From: Thysanoteuthis rhombus | Taxonomy: Eukaryota; Mollusca; Cephalopoda; Oegopsida; Thysanoteuthidae | Length of the DNA stretch: 64,000 nucleotides | Direction of reading: 5' to 3' | NCBI GenBank assembly: GCA_963457665.1 | Contig: OY735227.1 | Location: 37,558,250 to 37,622,249 of the forward strand | In this document: positions 1-10,800 of the stretch, in pieces | How the letters are laid out: the number at the start of each line of letters is the position of its first letter | Position numbering within the stretch: the stretch's first letter is position 1 | Notes under the pieces: generated by a model | Told to the model about the DNA's origin: nothing | Databases searched by the model: none | Seen by the model: only the letters and a program-made list of their open reading frames with translations | Made by a program: the position numbers and the translations under genes

Positions 1-224
1 AACTCTCCCATTCAGACTTAAAACTCTCTTTGCCAATCCATTCTCTGTGGCGTTAACTCTTGGGTAAACTGCACCTCCAAACCTATGTAACCTCTGCTGG
101 AATTCAAATATCAACTCAAATATTTTCCATGTTAATAGCTGTTGTGACACCTGTATCTGATCGGTATTCATCTTTAAAACAAGAAAGCTCTCAGAGTGTG
201 CATACCTCTTCCATACATTAAAAG
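1..224 (-). other. Unassigned open frame running off the left edge, possible exon or repeat ORF
   Basis: On the minus strand a frame is open from about position 240 to position 1 and leaves the window still open. It follows a pyrimidine-rich stretch ending in TTCTTTTCTAG, which would be a good splice acceptor, giving an exon start near 224. The peptide includes HRFGGAVYPRVNATENGLAK, which I do not recognise. The part nearest the acceptor resembles a second repeat copy near 3115-3200, so it may belong to a transposable element rather than a host gene. An open frame of about 75 codons is expected by chance many times in AT-rich DNA of this size. Confidence 0.2.
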
Positions 225-740
225 CTAGAAAAGAATCAATTCATATATAGCTACCATGCAGGTGAGGTAACTGTACTTTGAATTTTATATATTTCAGACT
301 ATTGTCTTAGGATATGAAAAAGTATCTCTCAATCGGAAATCAATTCTTGGATTCACTCCAAAATTCAATCAATTCTTCTTTAGCCCATGGCCAACCCTAC
401 CAGAAAGTGTCATTGAAATTTATTGAGAACCTTTGGAGATATTGTGTGAACAATTAAATAGACACAAGTGAATACATACAAATAGCTGTATATGATAAGT
501 GCCCAGCAAACCATTTTTCAACAAAGTTGATATTTTCACTAATTCCAGAGCTAAACTACTCCGTTTGAACTCTATTAATCCTAAGGCAGAGTGTTAAAGC
601 TTCGAAATATGATTACGATGAGCGTTATAGCTCTACATATAATGAAAATATCAACTTTTCAACAACGGTTTATTGGGCACTTATCATGTGCGCCAAGTCA
701 TATGTGTCTCTTCCAACTTTGTTGATAGGAGTAAATAAAT
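190..740. repeat. Dispersed repeat, copy A (interrupted by a MITE)
   Basis: This stretch aligns with 3100-3790. Shared landmarks include AGCCCATGGCC/AGCCTATGGCC, TGTCATTGAAAT, ACCTTTGGAGATATT and CAACTTTGTTG. The copy is interrupted at about 493-690 by a palindromic MITE. It lacks the hAT insertion found in copy B, so it records that empty site (GTGTGAAC near 446). Confidence 0.6.
493..690. mobile_element. Palindromic MITE, family M1, copy 1
   Basis: About 195 bp with inverted ends of about 40 bp. The left end begins GATAAGTGCCCAGCAAACC. The right end is its inverse, ending GGGCACTTATC. Further copies lie at 51130-51350 and 55275-55490. There is no coding capacity, so it would depend on a transposase in trans. 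Superfamily not determined. Confidence 0.7.
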
Positions 741-1216
741 ATTTTCTCTCTATGATATTATGGTGGTTGTTGTTGATTCAGCTGGTGTCAAATCAAATTG
801 GTATTTGTTTGTTCATTTGGTTTATACTGGATTAGAATGAAATTTAATCCTGTGTATATTTACAGAGGCAGTGTGTAAATAGATTTGATTGCATGATTAC
901 CAAATAAGAAAAAAAAAGGAGTAATTTTATAATAATTTGATCATTGACAAATATTTACATGTGGAAGAAATTATAGTTACTTTCATCTTGATTTGTGTGG
1001 GCAGTCAACTTCGTAAAAGCTTGAAGAATTTTTCCACCATCTTGATTTTAACAATTTAGATTTATAATTTCTGATTACAATCATTGTTATTAATTAAATG
1101 TGGTGAAATAGAATCGAAATGCTCTTAGTTGGATGTAATTAACTTTTTTCCTTTTCTTAGATTCTTTTTTATTATGTTTGTGTATGTGTCTTTTATACTA
1201 TCTGAAAGGATCTGCA

Positions 1217-1625
1217 CTCTTCATTTAAGAACAAGAACCATAAGTTCAACGATGTGTCCACTATCTATGGTTGTAGTAGTGGATGGAGAAAGAAGAAGAG
1301 CAAGTAGTCTCTTTGATCCAATTGATTCTCATACTTGTAAAATATGATATGGAAATATCTAGCAAGTGATATTAAAAAAAAAATTGTAAATGGCCATTAT
1401 TTTTTTTCAAAAATACAAAAATGCGGACCTCTGACATTCTAATTATGGCATCATTAGCATCTGGTAAGGAAAAATTGGTTGGAATATATTTCTTTAAATG
1501 ACATCACATCTCTTCCTTCCTTTCTATTTTGGTCGTTCACCCCTAACTGGGATTGACTGAATGACTGGAAAGCTTCTACCAAAGATGTGTGGATACATCT
1601 AAGAATGAAAGTAGATTTTCTGCGG
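1217..1625 (+). repeat. Dispersed repeat F, copy 1
   Basis: This roughly 400 bp block matches 24147-24575 in the same orientation. Shared anchors include AACCATAAGTTCAAC, TGATTCTCATACTT-like text, GACATTCTA, ATGACATCACA and CTCTTCCTTC. It has no terminal repeats or coding signature that I recognise, and the class is unknown. Confidence 0.6.
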
Positions 1626-1859
1626 AAGAGAATTTTTTCAAATGTTTTTCTGAATGTCATTGATTTGCGTAGCATTTGGGTTCCTTTGTTAAAAGATTCG
1701 AATGAATGAAAAATTATACTAATATTCAGGTTGCTCTTTGATTATTATTATTCATTTGCCTGATCATTTCTTCTCTCCCTACCCTCCCACCCTTGCAATG
1801 TGATGAACAAGGAAGAGGATGCTTATGTTTGAACGGGATCAAAAGCATCTCGACCTCCA

Positions 1860-2325
1860 CTGACATATTCAAAGAATTGATCAATGAGCATTTATGAATG
1901 CTGAGAGAGGAACTTAATGGATATTTCCCAAAGAGGATAAATTTGTGTATCTTTGGAATTCTTTCACCGAAAATACTCGGGTATTGCAGGCTAGAATAGG
2001 TATTCAAGAGGGGCTAGTTAAAGTCTAGCATGATGATTCTCCACATGATGTATTTTCTGCAAAAAATTTATGCGATTTCCGGTTTTGGATGCAAAACTTG
2101 TACAAATGGTTTGCTGAGTCTGCTCTCAGAGTACTGCTGTTTTTTCCATTAACAAGGATTTGTGAGTCAACATTTTCAGTGTTGTTAGGGACCTAATCTA
2201 ATCTCAGATCAAATCTCAAAGTACCTGAACATGATCTTTATTGTGCCGTTGGTGTAGTTCCCCCTCACATTAATGAACTCATTATCGAAAAAAAAGCTCA
2301 ACTGTCTCACAGTGTAAGACTGATA
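1860..2325 (+). pseudogene. hAT transposase C-terminal fragment (ZBED/SCAND3-like)
   Basis: The + strand frame reads through the hAT dimerisation region: ALRVLLFFPLTRICESTFSV, then LKVPEHDLYC, then INELIIEKKAQLSH. Intact members show the same order: an ALR-LLPF block, a CES-FS motif, an EHDLR block and an EK-AQ-SH end. Upstream pieces such as FSAKNLCDFRFWMQNLYKWF fit the preceding segment. Stop codons and frameshifts (for example TAA after LLGT) mark it as dead. The catalytic DDE part and the terminal repeats are absent. About 80 bp of it recurs just downstream at 2308-2392. Confidence 0.75.
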
Positions 2326-2392
2326 TATTCAAAGAATTAATCACTGAGTATCATATGAAACTGGAAGAGTAACCAGGAAGATATTTCCCAAA
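2308..2392 (+). repeat. Partial direct duplication of a hAT segment
   Basis: The stretch beginning ATATTCAAAGAATTAATCA repeats 1862-1940 (ATATTCAAAGAATTGATCA) and continues to a shared GATATTTCCCAAA. The upstream segment therefore appears again directly after the transposase C-terminus, either as a local duplication or a second truncated copy. Confidence 0.55.
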
Positions 2393-2576
2393 CCTTTCAT
2401 TATAGATTAAATGGAGCTCTTATTAAAATCAGAATAATTTTATTAATTTTTGATCCTTAATTCTTAGGGTTACATGAGAACCTACCAGAATGCCTGAGGG
2501 ATACACCTGAACAAAAAGGTTGGAAACCTCAACATGAATCAATAAACTTCTTGGCAAAAAATAAAGATTCATCTCT

Positions 2577-2965
2577 GTAAAGAGTCCAGAGATGAGTGAC
2601 TAAGTTAGTACCAGAGTTGTAAAGTATGAGTTTTGAGGCTAGGTTAAAGGAATTAGGGTCAACACTGTTTGAAAATAGGAGGGATCAGGGAGATTTAATT
2701 GAAATGTTCAAGATATTTATATGATTTAGAATTAGTTGACCTTTATGTATTTTTTACCAAAAGAGAGTTCAACTCACTCAAAGGCCATACATGTACACTG
2801 ATTATGAGTATATTGAATACCAGATAATTCTTTTTTAGCAATAGAATGATGGGACTATGGAATGGATTACCAGAATAAGTAGTTCTATCCATAAATGTGG
2901 ATGAGTTTTTTAAAAATTATGATGGTTATTGTACCACCTCTAACCTTAATGTTTAATAACTTAGA
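2577..2965 (+). pseudogene. CR1/L2-clade LINE reverse transcriptase, 3' end
   Basis: The conceptual translation shows the typical C-terminus of CR1/L2-type LINE proteins. The landmarks are RVQR then TKLVPEL, SMSFEARLKELGSTLFENRR, DQGDLIEMFKIF and, after a frameshift, FFFSNRMMGLWNGLPE followed by VDEFFKNYD. This order (R-TK-VP, E-RL--LGL-TLE-RR, GDLI-VFK, FF--R----WN-LP, FK--LD) is a family signature. In-frame stops and at least one frameshift show it is inactive. The 5' part is missing, as expected for a 5'-truncated insertion. Confidence 0.75.
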
Positions 2966-3099
2966 TATATGATTATTTGACATGCGCTTTCATATACATA
3001 TTGTGTATCTTTATTTCAAACTAAAAATGAGTGTTACAAATGTTAAATGTTATCTGTATAGGAGTTAGACTTATATGCAATTAGTGAATAATTTCTTAC

Positions 3100-3790
3100 A
3101 TTTCATATGAAACTCGAAAGCATTCCGGGAGCACATACCACAGCCAGCACCATTATTTCTGAAAAGTGAATGAAAGCTAGTTTATTTATAGCTCCAATGC
3201 AGGGGAGCGATCTGTGAAAAAGATTCCTGAATCAGCCCCAAGATTTGATCAATTCTCCCTTAGCCTATGGCCCACCCTTCCAGAAAATGTCATTGAAATT
3301 CATTGAAAACCTTTGGAGATATTATGTGGACACTGCCAGATTAGGACATGGGCCTTAGAGGGCCTTGAGAAATCAAGTGAAATTAGTATAAGCCGGATCA
3401 AAGTTCAAGTAATTATCTATTTAAAAAAAAGGTCTAATTAATATATTGGATGTATATTTTTAGTATACATACTGCAGCAAAAAGAAACACTGTACTGTAT
3501 ATGATGGTTTGTGATATCTAAGAACAACTTGCTTTCATAGAAATTAAAGATGATGTTCCCAAGAATCTACATGTTTTGGAGAAATGTGTTCCAAAGAAAT
3601 CATGCAATGCATAAATTGAAATTTTAATTGTTGTTAGCCTTGTAAAAATAATTTATATCTTTTTCCAACTTTTCCTTTTCTTCTGAAAATATTACTGAGG
3701 GGTGTAGCCCAAGGACCTACAAAATCTTGATGCAGCACCGCGTGAACAGACAGACCTGAGTGAATGCATATACCTCATTCAACTTTGTTG
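3100..3790. repeat. Dispersed repeat, copy B, with a nested hAT insertion
   Basis: Second copy of the repeat seen at 190-740. The halves on either side of 3331-3738 join to match copy A across its GAGATATTGTGTGAACA site. The arrangement dates the hAT insertion after the repeat spread. Confidence 0.6.
3331..3738. mobile_element. Non-autonomous hAT element H1, copy 1
   Basis: The left end is CACTGCCAGATTAGGACATG. The right end is the inverse type, ACAAAATCTTGATGCAGCAC. The same ends occur on a better preserved copy at 53640-54075. Flanks are TATGTGGA (left) and CGCGTGAA (right), which match as an 8-bp target duplication if transitions are allowed at four positions. The interior is AT-rich and non-coding. 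Confidence 0.65.
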
Positions 3791-4379
3791 TCAGAGGTAA
3801 AAGAAAATCAATAGATTCTTTCTAAAATTGATTACTTTAATGCATTAGAATACAAGATTCAAGATTTTTGCCTTTAGAACTTCTTTGTATTCATTCATGT
3901 TATAACAATTTTTTAATTAAGTTTCATCTTTCACTGGGTAGATATTTAATTATCAATTAGTCAACTGTGTACTTTTAAAATGGAACATTCACCGAATTTG
4001 ATTAAGCTGAGTTTACAATTGAGCATTAACATATCATCTAATTTTCTGAAAAAGAGTGAAATCAAAACATATGGAATTATTTTGGATTTAAAAAAAAATT
4101 GAAAACTTAAAATGAGTAACTGAATCAAAATCTCTCTAACATCCCTGCTCAAGCCCCCACCCAAGAGTGGCCAATTGAATTGAGTATCATCCAACCTCAG
4201 TTTGGGCAATTAAACAGTCCCCACCCCCTAAGCAGTCTGAGGAGGAATGCTTTATTCTATTGACAAGGAAATATTGTTCACTCAAATGAATACATGAATT
4301 TGTCAGCCATTGGTTCCGCCTCCTTAGGTTTGGCAATTAAACATTCTCCCTCTTAAACAAGTTGCGGGGCGGGAGGTTA
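3791..4379. other. No gene seen
   Basis: AT-rich sequence. Two short similar passages near 4208 and 4335 (GGCAATTAAACA followed by C/T-rich text) suggest an old repeat. Nothing else is supported. Confidence 0.5.
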
Positions 4380-5050
4380 AAGTGATCCCAGAACCATCCT
4401 GATTGAGTTTAAACAGGCTCGACTTGTACATGAGTATATTCTCGGTTTTGTTTTTGTTTTCAAGAAGGTATTGATAACTCTTTAACTACGGCGAAAATCG
4501 GCAGTTCTCAGATTAGGGGAAATTATGTGTTAAGACCAATTTTCAAATCAGTCAACAGCGTTTGTAAGGAATTAGGTGACCCAAAAAGAGTGATGGCATT
4601 TAATGGGAGATAGACAGCTTCCTTCTTTTTTCTAATTGGTCCATAGCGCTGGTAAAGATAGGAAAGAGAGTATTTTTCTTGTTTACGTCACCCTACATCA
4701 TATTATTCTCTTTTTTTGATATTTAGATCCATTCCTGAGATTTAAAAAAAAAATACGAGAGAGAAAGAGAGCAGACTATACAGTGTATATATACACAACA
4801 CGCAGTATATATTTATAACTATTGCATTTTGGACGATATTTCTTGTTTTATTTTTGATGCAATCATTATTTTTGTTTCAGACGTTGTAACGGAGATAAGC
4901 TTAGAAGCTAATTGGAAACAAATAGTTTTATCAGTATAGGAACAAACGTAGACAAATGCTATCAGAAAAAAAATATATGTACAACGTCGCAGTTTTTGGA
5001 GAGTCTGTTTTTTTTTGTTTTTTTTCTTGTTTTGTTGCGGGCTGGGTGGG
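4380..5050. promoter_or_regulatory. CpG-retaining unique stretch with a CRE-like site
   Basis: Unlike its surroundings, this stretch keeps several CpGs and shows no repeat similarity in the window. It contains TTACGTCA (4683-4690), which matches a CREB/ATF half-to-full site and overlaps a forkhead-like TGTTTAC, and an inverted CCAAT box nearby (ATTGG near 4636). No TATA box or transcript evidence can be seen, so a regulatory role is inference. Confidence 0.25.
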
Positions 5051-6464
5051 TGGAATATAATTCTACATTCTTAGTTTAATCAAAGATTTGTTAGAATTTC
5101 AGGAATTAAGGAAATTTGTAGTTTTCCACCCCACCCATCCTGCTCCGCCCTTGTCAGATGTGTTGCCATGGTATCTTCTATTATCTTTGTGTGTGATAGG
5201 AGGGGGGGGGGGTAATCAAAGGGCATCCTACTGAAAACAACCAAACTTATGGAATAAAGGCTTCTCAGTGTCCTCTCCCTACTTTTTATTTATTTATTTT
5301 TAGTAGCATGAATAACTACCAGCAATGAGTAAATAGCAAGGCAGTTGTAGCCCTTTAGCCCTGTAAAATAGTCCATCCTGGGACCCCCCCCCCAACCCTA
5401 CTTTGAAAATCTACTTGCCACTAAAATCCGCAATGCGGCCTTATGCCCCACAAATTCATCTATCGGAATTTGACAAAAAAAATTTTTTGAGTTTTTTTTT
5501 TTCTTTCCTGAATTATTTTTTAAAATTTCTGGTTCAGCAGAACTAAAAAAAAAAAACAGTTCAGTAATCATCTTGCAAAAAAATAAAGTGGTTTGCCATT
5601 TTTTTGCCTCTTTGAGGGGAAAAATAAGAGCATTTAAGCTGGTCTGATTTTCTGGATTTGGTGGTAGAGGCCGAATCACTCTAGGTTTTAGAGAAATGTA
5701 TTTGTTTTGCAAAGAAAGTAAATACAATTTGTGTAACTTTATTGTATCGTGAGTAAAGTGGGTTATTTAGAAAAAATTGCTCTCGTTATCATTTCATATG
5801 AACGTATTTTTCACTTCAGCGTGGAAACGGGTTCAAAGTTATTATTGTAATTATCCGGTTGAGAGGGCTCAAATGGCAAGGGAAAAGAGCTGGGTTTTTT
5901 CCTAACTTTATTTTGGGGGTTTAAAATTCCAGCATTGCTTTTGTGTTGGGATATTTTTTTTAATGTGTTTGTATACATAGCAAGTACCAGTGCAAACTCA
6001 TTCATTTTATTCAATGTTTTATTCTTGTCTCAATATTAAAAAAAAAACTTTTCTTTTTCTAATTGTTGTCTTAGTATTTAAAAGATACTTTTTTGTTTTT
6101 TTTTCAAATACTGTCCATATTTTGAGGAAAGTGTTTGTTTTATTGACTTCACTTTTACAAGATAACATTTTGAAAATATTGTCTCAATATTAGAGAAATA
6201 ACTGAAGTATGCAACTTATAAAGATGGGAGGCAAATGTGTTAATTCACTTAACAATGAGCATTTTACTATCTGCATTCCAACCTCTTCTCGGTTTTTCTT
6301 CATTACTATTCCGAATTCTGCCCTCCCTCCAATTCCACTTCCCAATTATTTCTCCAATTAGAGATAGTGATGATAAAAATTGATAAAAGAAAGAAAAAAA
6401 AAAACAAAAACAAGTTCTTCTTAGAGGCTGTATTGAAGGAAAATGATTGTAAAAAATGAATAAA
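5051..6464. other. No gene seen
   Basis: AT-rich sequence with many homopolymer runs (G run near 5203, C run near 5383, several A/T runs). Open frames here are chance-length and show no recognised domain. Confidence 0.5.
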
Positions 6465-6840
6465 ACAGGTCTGATTAGTCAGTCAACAGAAACCATCATC
6501 TCTTGGCTGCTTATTGTATTGGGCATGATCAATTAAAAAATTGGAGAAAAGGAGTGATCATTGAATAAGTTACTTCTCCTGCCTTGTTGTATAACTAAGA
6601 AGTTTGAATTTTCCAAAGAAAAAACAAACTAGCAGACCCAAACTGTAGTAATTTAGCATAAACTTACATAGTAAATCCCCCCCCATCCATTCAGGGGGGG
6701 GGTTAGAAATTTTTTTTTTTCTAGAAAATTTCCTGTTCTCTAGCTCCATTGATTTGGCCTATATATACATACATACATACGTTGCCAGCCAGACCAACTT
6801 AAGAACTGAAGAAATCTATGTTGACAGTTTCTGAAAAATT
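6465..6840 (+). repeat. Dispersed repeat X, copy 1
   Basis: Begins near AGTCAGTCAACAGAAACCAT and ends near TATGTTGACAGTTTCTG. It carries the family landmarks GGAGTGATCATTGAATAAG, TAGCATAAACTTACAT and GCCAGCCAGACC. The family also occurs at 7570-8000, 13480-13815, 23405-23880 (inverted), 27400-27520 (partial, inverted) and 41530-41770 (partial, inverted). C/G runs and a TACA microsatellite sit inside. Confidence 0.7.
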
Positions 6841-6988
6841 AAAATCTGGATAGGAACATACTGAATTAAAAGCTCCAGAAATGATATGCCTCAATTAAAA
6901 GGGAAATGCTTAATAACTCGTAAATGTACAAATCAAATTTCATGGTAAATTTAATTTGCATAAGAAAATAACATACTGCTGATTTCTA

Positions 6989-7372
6989 CTTTAGATTAGT
7001 ATTTTCCAAACGTTTTTTTTTTTTTAAGTACCGCCCCTTTTATAGCATAGCGCCCCTTTCCCCTTAGTATAGCATATTACCCCCTCCTTTAAAGTCGGTC
7101 AAGAATGATACATTGAAAATTAAATTTTGACGAAAAATATTTTAATTTAAGCATTTATTCTATAACCTAAAATGCGTTCGTTCAAAAGAATCTAAAAGTA
7201 CATGAGATAGGAGGTATCAATTAGTATTCTTTGTTCCTTGCCTCCCCTCACCACCTCTTATCTTCCAACACCCCCCTACCGCCCCTTTGCCTTTCAGCCC
7301 CCACCTCCCTGTCTTTTAGGCCCCTCCCTCAAGTGGATGGTAGCACCCACTTTGGGAAGCACTGCTTTAGAT
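6989..7372. mobile_element. Non-autonomous hAT (Charlie-like) element with perfect 8-bp target duplication
   Basis: The element (6997-7364) is bounded by CTTTAGAT at 6989-6996 and CTTTAGAT at 7365-7372. Its right end reads GTGGATGGTAGCACCCACTT then TGGGAAGCACTG. The left end TAGTATTTTCCAAACG is the decayed inverse, matching the hAT consensus CAGTGNTTCCCAAA. The interior is C-rich (repeated CCGCCCCTTT) and non-coding, which is typical of a MITE-like derivative. Confidence 0.85.
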
Positions 7373-7569
7373 TAACTTACTTTATGGTGAATCGATTTTG
7401 ATTATACCCAACAGTGGAAGCATTATCAATAAATACATTCAAGATCAGGCCGGCAAAGGATTCTAAAAATGAGGATTTGCCGTTCAGTTGCTTCTTATAT
7501 TGAGCACTAAAAACAATTGATTAAGGGTCTAATTATCCTAATCAGGTACCAAATGACCTATGCTAAAGA

Positions 7570-8000
7570 TAAACAGTTCTGTTTAGTCACTCAATAGTAA
7601 CAGTCATGTGAGCAAAAGCATGTCACCTTGGGGATGATCAGTGAAAAATATTGGAAAAAGGGGTGATCAATGAATAAGTTATTCTCTCGCCTTTAGTTGG
7701 ATTTCTAAAAAGTCTGAATTTGAAAAAAACAAGCAGGCACAAACTAGGGACCGATTCAACAAACTTACATTGCACATAGAACCCCCCATCAAAAACCTTG
7801 GGGTTTGGATTCGCAAAGACAAAAATGTTTTTACTAGACATGATAAAGAGTAAATGTTCAAATTTTCAGCCCTCTAGCTCTATTTGTGTGGCCTGTACAT
7901 GAAATATGTACATATATACATACATATATATATAGCCAGCCACCCGAACCAAGTGAAAAACTGGGGAACCTTTTGTTGACAGTTTCGGTTGACAATTTCT
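7570..8000 (+). repeat. Dispersed repeat X, copy 2
   Basis: Same family as 6465-6840: TTTAGTCACTCAATAGTAAC, GGGGTGATCAATGAATAAG, AACAAACTTACAT, CAGCCAGCCACCCGAACC, GTTGACAGTTTC. It is followed by the same hAT right-end sequence as copy 1, so the two units form a local duplication. Confidence 0.7.
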
Positions 8001-8370
8001 AAAAGTACATGAAGTGGCAGGTATTGACTTGTATTCTTTGTCCCTTGCCTTCCCTCTCCTTCCATCACCACTTCTTGTCTTCTGAAGCCTCCCAATGATT
8101 GCATTTAAAATCAGATTAGTGAATTGTTCGAAAAGTATAGATTTTTGAAATCATGGCTATTTACTCAGGCTCAAACACTGACCAGTGGTGCAAGGAAATT
8201 TATTTTCAATCCTATCTGGATATTTACTGACCTTAGTAGGGCACAAGACCAAATGGATAGAAATAGAAGATTGTCATCCAGCACCCCCAAATGGTGATAG
8301 CACCCACTCTGGGAATCACTTCTTTAGATTAACTTAATTCATTGTGAATGGCTTTTGATTGAAGAGAATT
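8001..8370. repeat. Duplicated hAT right end and flank, split by a SINE
   Basis: 8001-8105 and 8278-8370 match 7190-7410, including TAGCACCCACTCTGGGAATC and the outside flank TTTAGATTAACTTA then TTTTGATTG. Because the flank outside the hAT element is also shared, this is a segmental duplication and not a second independent insertion. A SINE body occupies about 8125-8285 between the halves. Confidence 0.65.
8125..8290 (-). mobile_element. tRNA-derived SINE, family S1 (minus strand)
   Basis: On the minus strand this reads body then tRNA-like head, with a B-box-like GTGTTTGAGCCTGAG. The body (GGATAGAAATAGAAGATTG, inverse) is shared with the plus-strand copy at 8385-8680, making an inverted pair about 100 bp apart. 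Confidence 0.6.
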
Positions 8371-8384
8371 AGAGGCTACAATGA

Positions 8385-8680
8385 ATGCTTTTATTATGGC
8401 TGAGATGGTTGCAAATTTCTTACCTGCACCGATGATTGGTGTTTGAGCCCAGGTAAATAGCCAGGATTACAAATGCTGATTTTCAAGTCAGTTTGTCTCT
8501 TCCCATTTTGAAGATTGGCGCAACACAATCTTCCAATATTTCTATCCATTTGATATCATGCTGTACTAACCTGAAGTTAGTTAATATCCAGATATGACTG
8601 AGAAACTTTTCTCAGATGCCAGTGGTTAGTGTTGAAACTCAAGTATAAGCCAAAAAGCCATCCCCACTTGAAAAATTGGT
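8385..8680 (+). mobile_element. tRNA-derived SINE, family S1, dimeric (plus strand)
   Basis: The head carries an A-box-like TGGCTGAGATGGTTGC and a B-box-like GGTGTTTGAGCCCAGG, followed by a body with CAACACAATCTTCCAA and CTATCCATTTG. A second tRNA-like head follows near 8615-8660 (AGTGGTTAGTGTTGAAACTC). Heads repeated within one insertion indicate a dimeric SINE. Other S1 pieces lie near 11400, 52700, 57740 and 58660. Confidence 0.6.
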
Positions 8681-8755
8681 GCAATTTCTGGCCTATAATA
8701 CCCCCTGCCAGAGTAAGCTTAGTAAATGTCGATTAAACTGCATATCGTAGGGTAG

Positions 8756-8830
8756 GCAGGGGCAACCTTTTTGACCTAGCGGGCCACATAAAACATCTTT
8801 CGTCTTTATTCGGATCACATATTCACTTGA
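8756..8830. mobile_element. hAT left terminus
   Basis: The text GGCAGGGGCAACCTTTTTGA followed by CCTAGCGGGCCACATAAAA matches the conserved end of a widespread hAT family (CAGGGGTGGGCAACCTTTTT type). The matching right end is not visible; RTE sequence begins soon after. Confidence 0.5.
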
Positions 8831-8869
8831 AAAATGTAGATCATATTACAGAAAGCATACTTAATTTCT

Positions 8870-9072
8870 ATTTTAGATAATCATACGAATCGACTCACAA
8901 CATCAATCTCCAAGAGATCATGTGTGAAATTGTGTCCTGCAGAAAATAATATGGTGTGACGATCTAGACAAGTTCTGAGAGTACCATGATAGAGAGGTGT
9001 GGTGAATCGTGGTGAAGGTCTCGGTTCAATAACGGATCCTAAAAGGCTGATAATGATGATGATGATGACTAT
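8870..9072 (+). pseudogene. RTE-type LINE 3' end with (TGA)n tail
   Basis: Decayed translation ends in a C-terminus of the RTE endonuclease/reverse transcriptase type: basic residues, then GVVNRGEGLGSITDPKRL, and a short ATGATGATG tail near 9050-9068. A GATGAT or TGA-type tail replacing poly(A) is known for RTE elements. Upstream parts are missing. Confidence 0.6.
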
Positions 9073-9204
9073 TTGTGGAGCTGGAACAAAAGTAATTTTA
9101 CAATATAAATTATAAAATTTTCATCCTGAGAAAAATTATATAAGATTTTAGATAAATGCTTATATTTGCCTTGGACCTCAAAAAATCTGGCCAACGGTTC
9201 TATG

Positions 9205-9330
9205 GTTGTCCATATGTGCTGTAGAAAGATAGTTAATAAGCTGGTCTTTCAAGCCATTGTTAGTGTAGTGAGTTCAATCCCCACTTGTTCTTTCAATATT
9301 GTGACTCAGTGCCAGATTAAATTAAGCTTA
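9205..9330 (+). mobile_element. SINE S2 monomer
   Basis: One monomer of the tandem tRNA-like SINE S2: TTAATAAGCTGGTCTTTCAA, CCATTGTTAGTGTAGTGAG, B-box GAGTTCAATCC at 9270-9280, then GTGCCAGATTAAATTAAGCT. Compare 63330-63450. Confidence 0.65.
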
Positions 9331-10715
9331 GTTATTATCTTTGTAATTGTTTGGATGAGGTTCACAAAGAAAAGGGAAGTTAGTAGTATCGATGCTGTTG
9401 GTTATAAAAGCATAAAGCAGACAATCTGCAACAAATAGGAGAGTGTTTACTTCTTATTTACATGAGTTTGTGTGGAGAAATAGTGTTGGAAATTTATTTA
9501 ATCATTTGAAGATATTCATTTCAACTGTATATCAATTTTAGTGTTACAAATATGAAGAAAATATTCTATCATTTTTGATTAATTGCAATCCTAACCCTAA
9601 ACACTTACCCTAAATTATATCCTTTGTTGCTAAATTTGATAAAATACACTTCTTGATAGTCAAGTTCGTTGCTTTCATCTGTTCTGTAATTAGTTAGAAG
9701 CAGCTGCATGAATCATCTTCTATACTAGTTACCTCTCTTTTTGCGAACCTAATCCAAACAATTACCATTATCTTATTGTTGTTGACTGCTATCAAGGTTT
9801 ACTATGAAGGTAACAGCTTTTTGCTGCCATAATTGCTGCCCTCTGCCAGCCTAAGCTAAGCTTGTTTTATATTATCTACAGGCTAAAATAAGGCTAGGTA
9901 TCGTTGCATTTTTTTCCGTGATACTAACCTTTTAAATTGCGCATTATTGAATGCAACAGAAAATTCTAAAATGCAAAATATTGTGTTTCCCCATCGGAAG
10001 TTTTAAAAAGTCAGTTGAAAGTGACAAAGAACTCTCCCTTTGTCCAGACAGTGTTTATATGGCAAATTTTATTTTTCGTCATCAATTTCTCATTTTTGGG
10101 TGCCCTTTTTAACACAGAATCTGGCCCAATTATACTTATATAGTATTTTGTTATTGTTGTGTTTCTATTTTCATTTCTCCTATAAGTTGTTTCCTCTGGG
10201 TGACAGAAACGGGGATACGTCTATCAGTTGGCGTTTTGTTTGTGTCCTTATGTCAGACAGAACAGGAGAATTATTTTTGAATTAAATCAAGTTCCAGCGT
10301 AGCTTGATCTTTTTGACCCTTGACATTTTTCTGCTTGTCTACAGCTTTGAGGACAAATATCGCTAAACATGTACCGCACACACCAAATAAAAAAAAAATC
10401 AGAAAATAAGTGGAGTTGTCTGAATTTTGTTAATAGCTGTAGAAAGACAGTCATGTTATTTATTTACTTATATACAAATAAGACATGAGTTTCATTTAAT
10501 AAATGTGTTCATCTGTAAGTTTTTACTATCAAATATACTACTTATTATACACTATTTTTTTAAAAAAAAGTTTTGACTAATAAATATATTATCTAATTTC
10601 TATTTATAAAAGCACTTTTTTCAAAGTTTCTATTAGTAAATATACTACATAGAAATTTTCACTAGAAGTATATATATAGCTGACTTATTGATATTTATGA
10701 GGTTTTTCTCACGAT
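9331..10715. other. No gene seen
   Basis: AT-rich. Near 10500-10670 a loosely periodic AT-rich passage (AATATACTAC recurring) looks like a decayed tandem repeat. No coding signal. Confidence 0.45.
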
Positions 10716-10800
10716 AGAAGTTCTCAACCTTTTTTGCCCATGCACCAATTTCACTATATTTCAGAATGTCACACCTTCCCAAGATTGTCCGACTCAAAAA
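10716..10800. mobile_element. hAT terminus
   Basis: AGTTCTCAACCTTTTTTGCC resembles the hAT end CAGNGGTTCTCAACCTTTTT. No partner end or target duplication was located. Confidence 0.4.

Noticed and set aside
1..224. Resemblance of HRFGGAVYPRVN to the LGGSVFPKLN block of CDC123
   Set aside because: Spacing from the preceding residues is wrong and the invariant residues after the block are absent; treated as chance.
4876..4940. Possible terminal exon after TTTTTGTTTCAG
   Set aside because: Acceptor-like sequence is frequent in T-rich DNA; the 20-codon frame matches nothing.
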